Translations under genes and position numbers: made by a program
The notes under the pieces: model-generated
What the model saw: only the letters and a program-made list of their open reading frames with translations
The model's database searches: none
Told to the model about the DNA's origin: nothing
In this document: positions 36,108 to 43,590 of the stretch, piece by piece
Layout: every line of letters starts with the position of its first letter
Numbering within the stretch: position 1 is the first letter of the stretch
Origin: Desmonostoc vinosum HA7617-LM4
Lineage (GTDB): Bacteria; Cyanobacteriota; Cyanobacteriia; Cyanobacteriales; Nostocaceae
Assembly (NCBI GenBank): GCA_019359515.1
Contig: JAHHHC010000024.1
Coordinates: 1 to 64,000, forward strand
Reading direction: 5' to 3'
Length of the DNA stretch: 64,000 nt

Positions 36108-36848
36108 ATGAAACAAGACCTGTCGCTAGCTCATTCTTTCTGTTTTCTTGATGAGAAACTTGCTCAGCAATCTATCAATCCATTATCACTCAATCCCCAA
36201 AAGACTTTGATTACGAGCTTTGCAGAACTAGGTAATTTGATTGCAGAAACAACTACCGATGTTCAGCTAATTACTACTGTGCGAGATACTTTAGAAAGTA
36301 TAGTTAATGCTCAGTTGCAAAACTTTCCAGAAAACATATTTTGGGATTTTGATTTTATGGTAAGTAGTATGCTGAAACAGGCTATAACAGCAGATGAAGG
36401 TGCTACTTGTTTTTTAAAGTCTTTTGAGGAAAAGATGGTGTCATTAACGGAAATGTTCGGAATTAAAACAGAAATCCGCTTTCGTTATGTTCACGATTTT
36501 ATATATGGATTTGATTGGGCAAGATGGGTAAAAAAAGAACCACGTACTCGCGCACAGGTAGAACCTTTTAGTCTGATTTTTTTAGATAATTTACTTCTAA
36601 GAGGCCAGGAAATTTTACAACGCATCAATCTTAATCAGCTCACACACTATAAACTGTGTGATGGAGGTTTCCGTAATCCCTTTGGCTTTTCCCGTGAACC
36701 GGAAGACGAATACCGTTTACTAACTTATCTTGCTAGAAAACAAATTGTTCCTGTGGCAGCATGGAATTGGAATGCATATCCTGTGTGGAATAAACCTTTT
36801 CAAGAAATACGTCAGCACTCAGCGTTAAAATTGAATATCTGCTTTTAA
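36108..36848 (+). CDS. Uncharacterised protein, 246 aa
   Basis: Not recognised. A soluble protein without signal peptide or membrane segments. Residues 20-75 look helical (LAELGNLIAETTTDVQLITT region); the middle is rich in aromatic residues (PENIFWDFDFMVSSML, FRYVHDFIYGFDWARWV); the C-terminus has LCDGGFRNPFGFSREPEDEY and AAWNWNAYPVWNKPFQE. The frequent Trp/Phe and the motif GFRNPFGFSREP suggest a globular enzyme-like domain, but no catalytic motif I can name. Length and composition are like a genuine gene, and codon use (HIP1-free but with typical T/A third positions) agrees with its neighbours. 46 bp before the Nif3-like gene, so a possible two-gene operon. Confidence 0.7.
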   Translation: MKQDLSLAHSFCFLDEKLAQQSINPLSLNPQKTLITSFAELGNLIAETTTDVQLITTVRDTLESIVNAQLQNFPENIFWDFDFMVSSMLKQAITADEGATCFLKSFEEKMVSLTEMFGIKTEIRFRYVHDFIYGFDWARWVKKEPRTRAQVEPFSLIFLDNLLLRGQEILQRINLNQLTHYKLCDGGFRNPFGFSREPEDEYRLLTYLARKQIVPVAAWNWNAYPVWNKPFQEIRQHSALKLNICF

Positions 36849-36894
36849 GGCAGGGAATAAGGGGAGAAAAAATCGTTTCCTTACCGAATGTTAC

Positions 36895-37686
36895 ATGATG
36901 AAAATCGCTGATTTAATTACCTGGTTTGAGGAATGGGCAAATCCCGCTTGGTGTGAAAGCTGGGATAATTGTGGATGGCAAATTGAACCAGGGGTGTTGC
37001 AGGAGGATGCACGGGTGTTGGTGTGTTTAACACCAACTTTAGCGGTGATGCAAGAAGCGATCGCACTCAATGCTAATCTAATTTTTGCTCATCATCCCCT
37101 AATTTTCTCTCCTCCTAAATCTTTACGCAACGGTGAAGCGATCGCAGAAATGGTACGCTTAGCTTTTACCAAAAATATCGGTATTTACAGTGCCCATACC
37201 AACTTCGATCAAGTACAAGACGGTACTGCTGATGTTTTAGCTCAAATTTTACAACTCAAGCAAGTTACCCCCGTCGTACCTACACAAGCAGGTTTGGGAT
37301 ATGGGCGTGTTGGTGTATTACAACCATGCTTGACGTTACAGGAGTTGCTTGCCGCAATTCAAGCCCGACTTGCTCCCCCAAATTTAATTTTTTCACCAAC
37401 CGCTGATTTACAACAAACAATTTCACGAGTTGCTGTTTTGGGTGGTTCGGGGGCTAGTTTTATCTCGGCGGTAGTCAAAACTGGCGCTCAAGCTTATCTT
37501 ACTTCCGATTGTAAATTTCATCAGTTTCAAGAAAGCCGCGATCGCCATCTGATTTTAATTGATGCTGGGCATTACGCGACTGAACGCCCTGCTTGCTCTC
37601 GCTTAGTGCAAAAATTTCAGTCTCTAAATTTAGACTGGGTACAGTTAAGTCAAAAAGATGAGGATTTTCGCCAGTTTTTTGCTTGA
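36895..37686 (+). CDS. Nif3-like dinuclear metal centre protein
   Basis: Seen: NIF3/DUF34 family: MKIADLITWFEEWANPAW, CESWDNCGWQIEPG near the start, NLIFAHHPLIFSPPKSLR (residues ~62-80, metal-binding HH), YSAHTNFDQVQDGTADVLA (H and D), and late GGSGASFISAVVKTGAQAYL, TSDCKFHQFQESRD, LIDAGHYATERPAC (His and Glu). All expected metal ligands are there. Known: hexameric toroid with two metal ions per subunit; proposed GTP cyclohydrolase I type 2-like but the function is not established. 263 aa. Tandem ATGs at 36895/36898. Starts 46 bp after the 246-aa gene. Confidence 0.94.
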   Translation: MMKIADLITWFEEWANPAWCESWDNCGWQIEPGVLQEDARVLVCLTPTLAVMQEAIALNANLIFAHHPLIFSPPKSLRNGEAIAEMVRLAFTKNIGIYSAHTNFDQVQDGTADVLAQILQLKQVTPVVPTQAGLGYGRVGVLQPCLTLQELLAAIQARLAPPNLIFSPTADLQQTISRVAVLGGSGASFISAVVKTGAQAYLTSDCKFHQFQESRDRHLILIDAGHYATERPACSRLVQKFQSLNLDWVQLSQKDEDFRQFFA

Positions 37687-37831
37687 CTTTAGATTTTTTA
37701 ATAATTATGTTACATAAATTTTTTATCTCTTAAATTTATGTATTGCAAGATTTATTTAAAATACTTGTATTGAATATTTCCTAGTACACAAGCTAAAAAA
37801 TACTTCCTAAGTAAGCGTTTTGGCGACTAAG

Positions 37832-37847
37832 TGTGATTTTCATCACA
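37832..37847. promoter_or_regulatory. CRP-type operator TGTGAN6TCACA
   Basis: A perfect TGTGA-TTTTCA-TCACA palindrome with flanking A-rich sequence (AAGTGTGATT..CATCACAAAA). This is the CRP/SyCrp1 consensus of the cAMP receptor family. A TATAAT box lies at 37860-37865, 12 bp downstream, and the gene at 37952 begins 86 bp after that box. The site is centred about 33 bp before the inferred transcription start. Confidence 0.7.
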
Positions 37848-37859
37848 AAAATATGTAGC

Positions 37860-37865
37860 TATAAT
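37860..37865 (+). promoter_or_regulatory. -10 box (TATAAT) of the small-protein gene
   Basis: Exact sigma70-type -10 hexamer, 12 bp downstream of the CRP-type palindrome. A good -35 is not visible, as expected for an activator-dependent promoter. Confidence 0.5.
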
Positions 37866-37951
37866 CACAACAAACTACTGTTTTCTGTCAACTATGCACC
37901 AACACAGATGTTCCATACTGTAGGGAACAAATTGCTTACCATGCCCTAATC

Positions 37952-38170
37952 ATGATGATTCGCACACTCGTTGAATCTGCTTTTCAAACTGGATATCTTA
38001 GTGTTGAATCTGAGGGTCTACTCCATCAAGTATTGGCGACAAGATGCTATCAAACTGAAGATTTACCAGCGATCGCAGCATTATACGATGCAATTCGTGC
38101 AGGTAAAATTAAACGCGAAGCATCCTCAAATCAACTTATGGAATTTCCTATTCCGTACAAATCTTGCTGA
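37952..38170 (+). CDS. Small conserved cyanobacterial protein, 72 aa
   Basis: Not named, but the sequence (MMIRTLVESAFQTGYLSVES, EGLLHQVLATRCYQTEDLPA, IRAGKIKREASSNQL) is of a type found as short hypothetical proteins in many filamentous cyanobacteria, as I recall. Helical, cytosolic, one Cys at residue 32 and one at the C-terminus. Start ATG at 37952 or 37955. A CRP-type site and a TATAAT box precede it, implying cAMP-dependent control. Another open frame overlaps it at +1 but lacks similar character. Confidence 0.7.
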   Translation: MMIRTLVESAFQTGYLSVESEGLLHQVLATRCYQTEDLPAIAALYDAIRAGKIKREASSNQLMEFPIPYKSC

Positions 38171-38356
38171 TACCTCCACAAATTGTGACTTTAACACTGT
38201 ATTATTGATTGACAAAGGTAGCGACACCTCAGATCAAAGCCCCAAACTCAAAACTCTTTGAGTGTTATTGTTTAAAACCATTCGGTCAACAAGAGAATGA
38301 GTTAAGATCAAGTAGATAGGGGTAAAAGTAAAGCCCAGTCCGTGGACTTCCTAGCA

Positions 38357-38533
38357 ATGCCAATGACTACAAACAGGCAACTTAAACAACCGCAATCAAC
38401 GCTAGATTTGGAGTACTTTTTATTACATAATGGTAGGAGAGACTTACCAGCAACTAATACTAGGCTGGTTAGAGCAAATGCTGAACTGCTCGACTTCTAC
38501 GACGAAGCAGGCATTTCGGGTAACGACCCATAA
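38357..38533 (+). CDS. Small protein of unknown function, about 58 aa
   Basis: ATG at 38357 (or 38363) opens MPMTTNRQLKQPQSTLDLEY. The product is hydrophilic with Asp/Asn-rich C-terminus DFYDEAGISGNDP, no membrane segment. The frame is also open with GTG at 38342. The ordered, non-biased sequence suggests a true small gene but I do not know the family. It lies downstream of the 72-aa gene and before a tRNA-like hairpin region. Confidence 0.5.
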   Translation: MPMTTNRQLKQPQSTLDLEYFLLHNGRRDLPATNTRLVRANAELLDFYDEAGISGNDP

Positions 38534-38580
38534 GGAGATTGAGTTCAACTGGTAGAGTAACCATTGGTTTATGAACCAAG
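38532..38580. other. tRNA-like D-arm/anticodon-arm relic
   Basis: Within this stretch GTTCAACTGGTAGAGT resembles a tRNA D arm and TTGGTT-TATG-AACCAA (38564-38579) an anticodon arm. No T arm and no matching acceptor 3' strand follow, so this is not a working tRNA. Confidence 0.3.
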
Positions 38581-38740
38581 ATTTACTCAAACTAGACAAC
38601 TACAAGCAAGTTTTTGGGTTGGGTGATGAAACGCATTTGTTCTAAACCATCAAATTAACCTTCTATGGGTGTAATTTACTGGGGTAAGACCCAAATTTTC
38701 ACAAGTTTAACTACGTTGTTTAAAAAGGCAGAAGCAGTAC

Positions 38741-39052
38741 ATGCTACACCGCAAGATTTATCAACTGTGTTGCGATGGGCGGGAGGTATGTGTTTTCTTG
38801 CGGGACCAGCAACGCTGGATTGAGCGCGCCCGCATCATCGACATCGAGGGAGATTTAGTGACCCTACGCTATGAAACAGAAGAAGAGGACGAAATTTGTT
38901 CTTGGGAGGAAATGGTTCGCCTCGAAAGTATTGGCGCTGTAACCCAAAAATTAGCTTCAGTGCCGCGTGGGAATGTGGAACCTCTTTTGACTGAAGATTG
39001 CCCCGAAGCTGAGCGCATCCGCAACCATTATACTGACTCTAATCCAGAGTAG
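38741..39052 (+). CDS. Conserved cyanobacterial protein, 103 aa (possibly DUF6679)
   Basis: Seen: MLHRKIYQLCCDGREVCVFL then RARIIDIEGDLVTLRYETEE and EICSWEEMVRLESIGAVTQK: a small beta-rich domain with acidic C-terminus. I recall near-identical sequences across cyanobacteria under the label DUF6679; the label is from memory. Function unknown. Cysteines: 10, 11, 17 and one in CSWEEM, so metal or redox roles are possible. The start at 38741 is preceded by AAAAAGGCAGAAGC, containing AAGG about 15 bp upstream. Single gene; the MBL-fold gene converges on it from the right. Confidence 0.8.
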   Translation: MLHRKIYQLCCDGREVCVFLRDQQRWIERARIIDIEGDLVTLRYETEEEDEICSWEEMVRLESIGAVTQKLASVPRGNVEPLLTEDCPEAERIRNHYTDSNPE

Positions 39053-39136
39053 TTATTTAGTCATTTGTCATCCCTTCTCCTTCGCTTAGGGCAAGTAGTC
39101 ATTTGTTCAAAACAACGAAGGACGAAGGACAAATGA

Positions 39137-40801
39137 CTATTGACTATCATTTAAGCACTCAAAAGCGGGGCAATAACCTTCAAGAGTCACCTTGAAGTTA
39201 TATAAAGGAGAGGCAGGGTTCCAACACCGCTGTCCTCTTTGATGTCGGCAAGTCCCACAACAGTCTACATCAGCCCAGGCGTGGCGATCGCTATTTTGGT
39301 TGAGGAGTTCTCGTTGAGTCAGTCCTCTCAATACTAATTCTTCACCCTGCCAACGAGCTTCAATTAAACCAGTATCCGCAAACTGTCGCCATCGCGGATC
39401 TGTTGTAATTGTATCAGGCAGGGTGATTGAGATGACTGTTCCTAACTCTGTTAATTCCCCTTCATAATTTGTCTCTGGTGCTGCTGGTTGTAAAAATGTA
39501 TCCCCAATTGGCAGTCCTACCCAAGTATCAGCTGCTGGAGAATGTATATGGTAACGGTTTTGCAACTCCTCTAAGCTGGTTAGGTCTGCTAAATAGGCAG
39601 GTGAACCGTGAACAAAAACGACATGCTGGGGTCGCAAATTATGGATTAATTGGGTGGTACCAGGGCCATCACTATGCTGGGCAAGAAGATATGTTTCAAC
39701 AGTAGTAGGTGCAAAATATTGTTTGTTAACTTTTATATCAATTCTTTCTGGTAACAGGATTAGCCAAGGCCCAGTGCTTGGTTGACAATAATCGCTCAAA
39801 TCAGCGATGGAGTCGGTAAGCACGATACAAGGTGAGTTCCCCACGCTAAGACGATGCTCTGGCTGTAAACGACGCACGCGGGGACGTACCCGCTCATCCC
39901 AAAATAATGGTTGATGGCGGGCAAAGTTCTGTACCGATGAGGGCAGGTGGGGTAGTAATTCTAGGTATGCGTCGCACCCAGCAGCAACAGCGCCATCTAC
40001 CCAGATATCTAAATCACGTCCTGTGAAGTGGTGATGAGAACGTAAAAGCATCAATAATTCTTGACCAAGCCCTAATGCAGGTGTGGGAAGTATTACAGAG
40101 CAATGGTCAGCAATAGCTCGATTAATTCGCTCTGCTAGTTGGTTTTCTTGGTGGCGGCGGTGGGGATGACGAGATGTGCCATAGCTACCTTCAATAATCA
40201 ACACATCCAAGTCTAATCCTCGCAGTTCCTCTAAACGCAAACCTTCTACCAACCGGGAATTCGACAAGAAGAAATCCCCTGTATATAGTAGCTTGTAAGT
40301 ACGCTGCTGGGTGGTGTAGGTAAGTAAAATTACTACTGCCCCTGGTAGATGCCCTGCGGGAAATAATTCTGCAACTAGACCTTCTTGGAATTCTATAGGC
40401 GATCGCAACGGTAAGGCTTGACAAAATTGGGAAATTTTTTGAGGGTCTTGGTCTAGCCAATTAAGTGACAGTAATTTGCTGGTCACTTCGCTGGCATAGA
40501 TGGGCAACATGGGAAAAGCTTGATGCAATGCCAGTAAGCCTCTAGCATGATCTGGGTGAGCATGACTGATAAGAACTAAATCCGCTGGTAGGGGCGAACT
40601 ACCGCGACGTGCTGATTTAGTTAGTCCCCTTGCCAACAATGAAATATCACCCACACCACAATCTAAGAGAATGCGGTGTGGGCCCATCTTCACTAATAAA
40701 CATACGCCCTCATCGTCATGCTGGACACTATAGGGCAAACACTCTAACTCATGACCTGCTTCGCTTGCATCAATGCGAGAGGATGCTGACATATCCCTCA
40801 T
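39137..40801 (-). CDS. MBL-fold/beta-CASP-like metallo-hydrolase
   Basis: Seen: metallo-beta-lactamase fold with ILLDCGVGD, the metal motif LISHAHPDHARGLL (HxHxDH, residues 80-85), FPAGHLPGAVVILLTY (third His), LYTGDFFLSNSRLV (bridging Asp), and a beta-CASP-like insert from about residue 215. PQHVVFVHGSP (~395) carries the last His. A C-terminal extension of about 130 residues has CCGTCRHQRGQRCWNPASPL and a final YCPAFEC: four or more Cys, likely zinc or Fe-S binding. Known: beta-CASP proteins are RNases or DNA nucleases; this fusion is cyanobacterial. 554 aa. Start at 40801 or 40792. Confidence 0.88.
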   Translation of the reverse strand: MRDMSASSRIDASEAGHELECLPYSVQHDDEGVCLLVKMGPHRILLDCGVGDISLLARGLTKSARRGSSPLPADLVLISHAHPDHARGLLALHQAFPMLPIYASEVTSKLLSLNWLDQDPQKISQFCQALPLRSPIEFQEGLVAELFPAGHLPGAVVILLTYTTQQRTYKLLYTGDFFLSNSRLVEGLRLEELRGLDLDVLIIEGSYGTSRHPHRRHQENQLAERINRAIADHCSVILPTPALGLGQELLMLLRSHHHFTGRDLDIWVDGAVAAGCDAYLELLPHLPSSVQNFARHQPLFWDERVRPRVRRLQPEHRLSVGNSPCIVLTDSIADLSDYCQPSTGPWLILLPERIDIKVNKQYFAPTTVETYLLAQHSDGPGTTQLIHNLRPQHVVFVHGSPAYLADLTSLEELQNRYHIHSPAADTWVGLPIGDTFLQPAAPETNYEGELTELGTVISITLPDTITTDPRWRQFADTGLIEARWQGEELVLRGLTQRELLNQNSDRHAWADVDCCGTCRHQRGQRCWNPASPLYNFKVTLEGYCPAFECLNDSQ

Positions 40802-41028
40802 GCTCCGCTCCCCTCAAGCTTTATCTTTATGGACATATCCCAAAAGCCAAGAATTACACAGATTCTGGTTTTATGACCTAGTGGGTAAATTTCGTTATGT
40901 ACCCTCACACTCTGAGCGTGCGGATTTTTGATTGTTACCGAACCCGCACTAATTCGGAAAAGTTGGGTAACGAGAAGCCCTCAAACTAGATACTTAGGGA
41001 ATTTGCCTCTTGCCTGTTTTCCTTTCCG

Positions 41029-41062
41029 AAGTTCTGAGCGCAGGGAGCCTCAGCTCAGACTT
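41029..41062. terminator. Hairpin downstream of the 40-aa gene
   Basis: AAGTTCTGAGC (41029-41039) pairs with GCTCAGACTT (41053-41062) with one bulge. On the plus strand CTTTTAAT follows. It lies 4 bp after the stop of the minus-strand gene at 41066, so it may end that transcript although no T run follows on that strand. Confidence 0.45.
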
Positions 41063-41065
41063 CTT

Positions 41066-41188
41066 TTAATGGGCAGACCCATTGCCATGATAGTTCTTTG
41101 AATCATAAAAGCCATTCTTTGTGCCAAAGAACAAGCACGAAAGAGTAAATATAACTGTTAATCCCACTAAAATCAGCTTTACATCCAT
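41066..41188 (-). CDS. Small single-span membrane protein, 40 aa
   Basis: A minus-strand frame: ATG at 41188, TAA at 41066. N-terminal hydrophobic helix MDVKLILVGLTVIFTLSCLF, then FGTKNGFYDSKNYHGNGSAH. An AAAGGACAGC ribosome binding site lies 7-14 bp upstream of the ATG. The sequence pattern, especially the polar tail GFYDS.NYHGNGSAH, looks like a small conserved cyanobacterial thylakoid or cytoplasmic membrane protein similar in size to photosystem subunits. I cannot assign it to a named subunit. Monocistronic. Confidence 0.75.
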   Translation of the reverse strand: MDVKLILVGLTVIFTLSCLFFGTKNGFYDSKNYHGNGSAH

Positions 41189-41483
41189 ATAGTTTGCTGT
41201 CCTTTACTCAAGATTTTTTGATCTTAATAGTGCGCTTCCTCAACAGGACAGAATCACTAGAAAATCTTTACTATGCTTGTGTTGATTGAGCAATAGGTAA
41301 ATTTACCACAATCAGTCAAATTGTAGAACTTTTTGGTTCAACTGTCTATCTATCTGGCAATCCTTGCTGGGCAATTACCAAATGAAATGCTCAACTCGTC
41401 TGTCTTCTCATAAAATACTGAAGTATTTATTAAATTTTTAATACATACATCTCTTATGAATACTGAATAAAATTTGTATACTA
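41189..41483. other. Intergenic region upstream of the partition-like locus
   Basis: AT-rich sequence with no gene. It contains the promoter side of the 40-aa gene and leads into the heptad repeats at 41484-41592. Confidence 0.5.
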
Positions 41484-41592
41484 ATGTTTAGCATATTTAT
41501 AGTTTAAATACTTATTATCAGTACAATAAACATTTAAATGTTTAATAGATGTCTAGATGTTTAAATGCAAAAACTAAATGTCTAAATGTTTA
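41484..41592. repeat. ATGTYTA heptad iterons upstream of parA
   Basis: ATGTTTA or ATGTCTA occurs at 41484, 41538, 41549, 41557, 41578 and 41586, all on the plus strand, with spacings of 54, 11, 8, 21 and 8 bp; TTTAAATG/CATTTAAA variants add dyads. The array ends 44 bp before the parA ATG. Such closely spaced heptads are typical of partition sites bound by RHH proteins and of operators for parA operons. Confidence 0.7.
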
Positions 41593-41635
41593 GATATGCA
41601 GTAAAATTTTGGCAATATTTGCGTTTCATGAAAAA

Positions 41636-42226
41636 ATGATCATCACTGTAGCGGCTTTTAAAGGTGGTGTCGGTAAATCTACGACAGCATTACACCTAGC
41701 TACATACCTGCAAAACAAAGCAGACACACTTTTAGTAGACGGCGATCTTAATCGCAGTGCATTGGATTGGTCGAATCGGGGTTGCTTGCCATTCAAGGTT
41801 GCTGATGAAAAGCAAGGAGTGCATTTAGCAAAACTTTATGAACATATTGTTATTGATACACCAGCCAGACCCGATCAAGATGAGTTAAAAACCATTGCTG
41901 AGGGATGTGATTTGTTAGTAATACCTACCACCCCCGATGCGATCGCTTTAGCTGCTACATTACAAATGGTTGATGCAATCAAAGAACTCAAAACAAATTA
42001 TCGAATTTTGCTAACTCTGGTACCACCGAACCCAAATAAGGCGGGAGAAGAAGCCAGAGAAACTCTAGAACAAGCAAAACTACCTATATTCAAGTCAGGA
42101 ATTCGACGGTTGGCTGTGTTTCAAAGAGCAGCTCTAGAGGGTGTTCCTGTAAATGCCGTTAAAGACCCCTACGCCCAGATTGCCTGGCGATGTTATGCCG
42201 AAGTTGGCAAGGAAATAGTATATTAA
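41636..42226 (+). CDS. parA: ParA-family partition ATPase
   Basis: Seen: deviant Walker A at the N-terminus MIITVAAFKGGVGKSTTALH (GKGGVGKS-type, both Lys), LLVDGDLNRSALDWSN (A' motif), HIVIDTPARPDQDELK (Walker B), LLVIPTTPDAIAL. About 196 aa, the short plasmid/orphan ParA type without DNA-binding N-terminal extension. Known: ParA ATPases move plasmids or protein complexes on the nucleoid together with a centromere-binding protein. Start: ATG 41636; an upstream TTG-initiated extension is ignored because MIITVAAFKGGVGKS is the family N-terminus. Heptad iterons precede it and an RHH gene follows. Its stop codon is the first triplet of a dispersed repeat. Confidence 0.9.
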   Translation: MIITVAAFKGGVGKSTTALHLATYLQNKADTLLVDGDLNRSALDWSNRGCLPFKVADEKQGVHLAKLYEHIVIDTPARPDQDELKTIAEGCDLLVIPTTPDAIALAATLQMVDAIKELKTNYRILLTLVPPNPNKAGEEARETLEQAKLPIFKSGIRRLAVFQRAALEGVPVNAVKDPYAQIAWRCYAEVGKEIVY

Positions 42227-42342
42227 TTCGTAATTCGTAATGACGCGACGCTCCTATGTCGCTCTAAGCGAAGCTATGCCGTAGGCTTTACGCTAACGCT
42301 ATCGAGGACTCGCTACCGCTTCGCTAACGTAATTCGTAATTA
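42224..42342. repeat. Dispersed element (copy of 24583-24677) between parA and RHH gene
   Basis: Starts with TAATTCGTAATTCGTAATG and ends with CGTAATTCGTAATTA; the interior ACGCGACGCTCCTATGTCGC and CTATCGAGGACTCGCTACCGC is the reverse complement of the 24.6-kb element plus an additional middle piece. It fills almost all of the 133-bp gap. Confidence 0.85.
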
Positions 42343-42359
42343 AAATACACTCAAAAAAA

Positions 42360-42662
42360 TTGAAGTCAGTGGTTTCTAATACTTTGAATAATAAAAAGAA
42401 AACTAGCCGTTTTGATGACTTAATTGATGCTGCTCGTAGTCGTCAACAAAGAGACAAGCCGCAGCTCATGGATGAGAAACCCACTACTGCGAGTAAAAGT
42501 ACTAGCTCAGATTATACACGCACAACTGTATATCTGCCTAAGCAGCTACATCGACAACTCAAGGCGGCGGCGGCTTCTCAGGAGCGACAAATGAGTGATA
42601 TCTTGACGGAGTTAGTGGAGCAGTGGCTGTTATCTGAGAATAAAAGTCAAGATGGACAGTAG
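42360..42662 (+). CDS. RHH-type DNA-binding protein, probable ParA partner
   Basis: Seen: residues ~1-55 polar and disordered; residues ~58-95 give YTRTTVYLPKQLHRQLKAAA and RQMSDILTELVEQWL, a ribbon-helix-helix domain (beta strand TTVYLP, two helices). Known: small RHH proteins (e.g. omega, ParG, CopG-like) bind tandem heptads and stimulate ParA. Inference: this one binds the ATGTYTA heptads at 41484-41592. The start is uncertain: TTG 42360, GTG 42369, or ATG 42468 are all possible and the repeat insertion just upstream may have altered the 5' end. 100 aa from TTG. Confidence 0.75.
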   Translation: MKSVVSNTLNNKKKTSRFDDLIDAARSRQQRDKPQLMDEKPTTASKSTSSDYTRTTVYLPKQLHRQLKAAAASQERQMSDILTELVEQWLLSENKSQDGQ

Positions 42663-42689
42663 TGATGTGGTAAACCTTGTAATTAAAAT

Positions 42690-43337
42690 TTAAAACACAA
42701 TTTCCTCGCCTCGTGAGGTAAAACGAACCTCTTTAATGTTCCATTGGGCATTACTAGTCAAGGTTTTACGAAGACTGCCAAACAAAGCGAATTGCTCACA
42801 ACTCGAAAGAGAAATTATCTGTCGCTTGGACTCAGGAGATAATCGCAAATCAACCGTAGCAACACCATTCTTCACATTTACACGATACCCAGACAAACTA
42901 AAATCGCTGGTATCTCTTTGTTCTATGATTTTACCCACGGCATTTGTTACAGGTTCTTCTGCTGGCACTGAAGCTTTTTGAGGAATTAGCTTTTGACATT
43001 GGACATCACTTGTATATAGAGTGACGTCTGTAGTTTTATTTGTGGTAGCTTTAGGCGTTGGGGAAGACGTATCTTCTTGAGGAGATTCTTGAGTGGTTGT
43101 TTTTTCTTTCGACGGAGCTAAATTTGGAACTTGCTTAGGAGTTGGAGATGAGGCATTGTTGGGTATTTGAATAGGCGTTGGAGATGATGTACTAGTGGGT
43201 GTTGTCGTAGGCGCTGGTGTTTCGCTATCAACGTTCCCAGAGGTAGTGTTAGAACTACAACTGCTAATACTAGTAAAAACTGCTACAAGTAATAAAGGTA
43301 AAAAATATCTTTTTGTGGTGTAAATAATGTTGCTCAT
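42690..43337 (-). CDS. GerMN-domain lipoprotein
   Basis: Seen: lipoprotein signal (residues 1-27) with lipobox SISSC and Cys27, then ~80 residues of Thr/Ser/Pro-rich spacer (SPTPIQIPNNASSPTPKQVP), then a GerMN domain, residues ~105-215, with VTLYTSDVQCQKLIPQKASV, SLSGYRVNVKNGVATVDLRL and SLSSCEQFALFGSLRKTL. Known: GerMN domains occur in sporulation germination proteins and in many non-sporulating bacteria as envelope lipoproteins. A membrane-anchored, probably periplasmic protein. Gene convergent with the RHH gene. Role unknown. Confidence 0.87.
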   Translation of the reverse strand: MSNIIYTTKRYFLPLLLVAVFTSISSCSSNTTSGNVDSETPAPTTTPTSTSSPTPIQIPNNASSPTPKQVPNLAPSKEKTTTQESPQEDTSSPTPKATTNKTTDVTLYTSDVQCQKLIPQKASVPAEEPVTNAVGKIIEQRDTSDFSLSGYRVNVKNGVATVDLRLSPESKRQIISLSSCEQFALFGSLRKTLTSNAQWNIKEVRFTSRGEEIVF

Positions 43338-43590
43338 AGTTTTATTGATGCATTTTCTATAACTTCAGTATAGCTGGTATAAATTCCACATGAATTTGTA
43401 ATTTTTAGGTTAGTTGATGAAGCCTGAAGCATAAAAGTTTTTTGCGAGGCTTTACTTTGTTACTTGTATTAGCTATTTTCAAAATCAAGATGGGCTAAAA
43501 TTTTAAAATTCAATCAAAAACTCAGTTACCAGGTTTTCCTGTTCCCTATTTTCAAAATAGCTAACCATACTTTGCACCTACAACCAAGGT

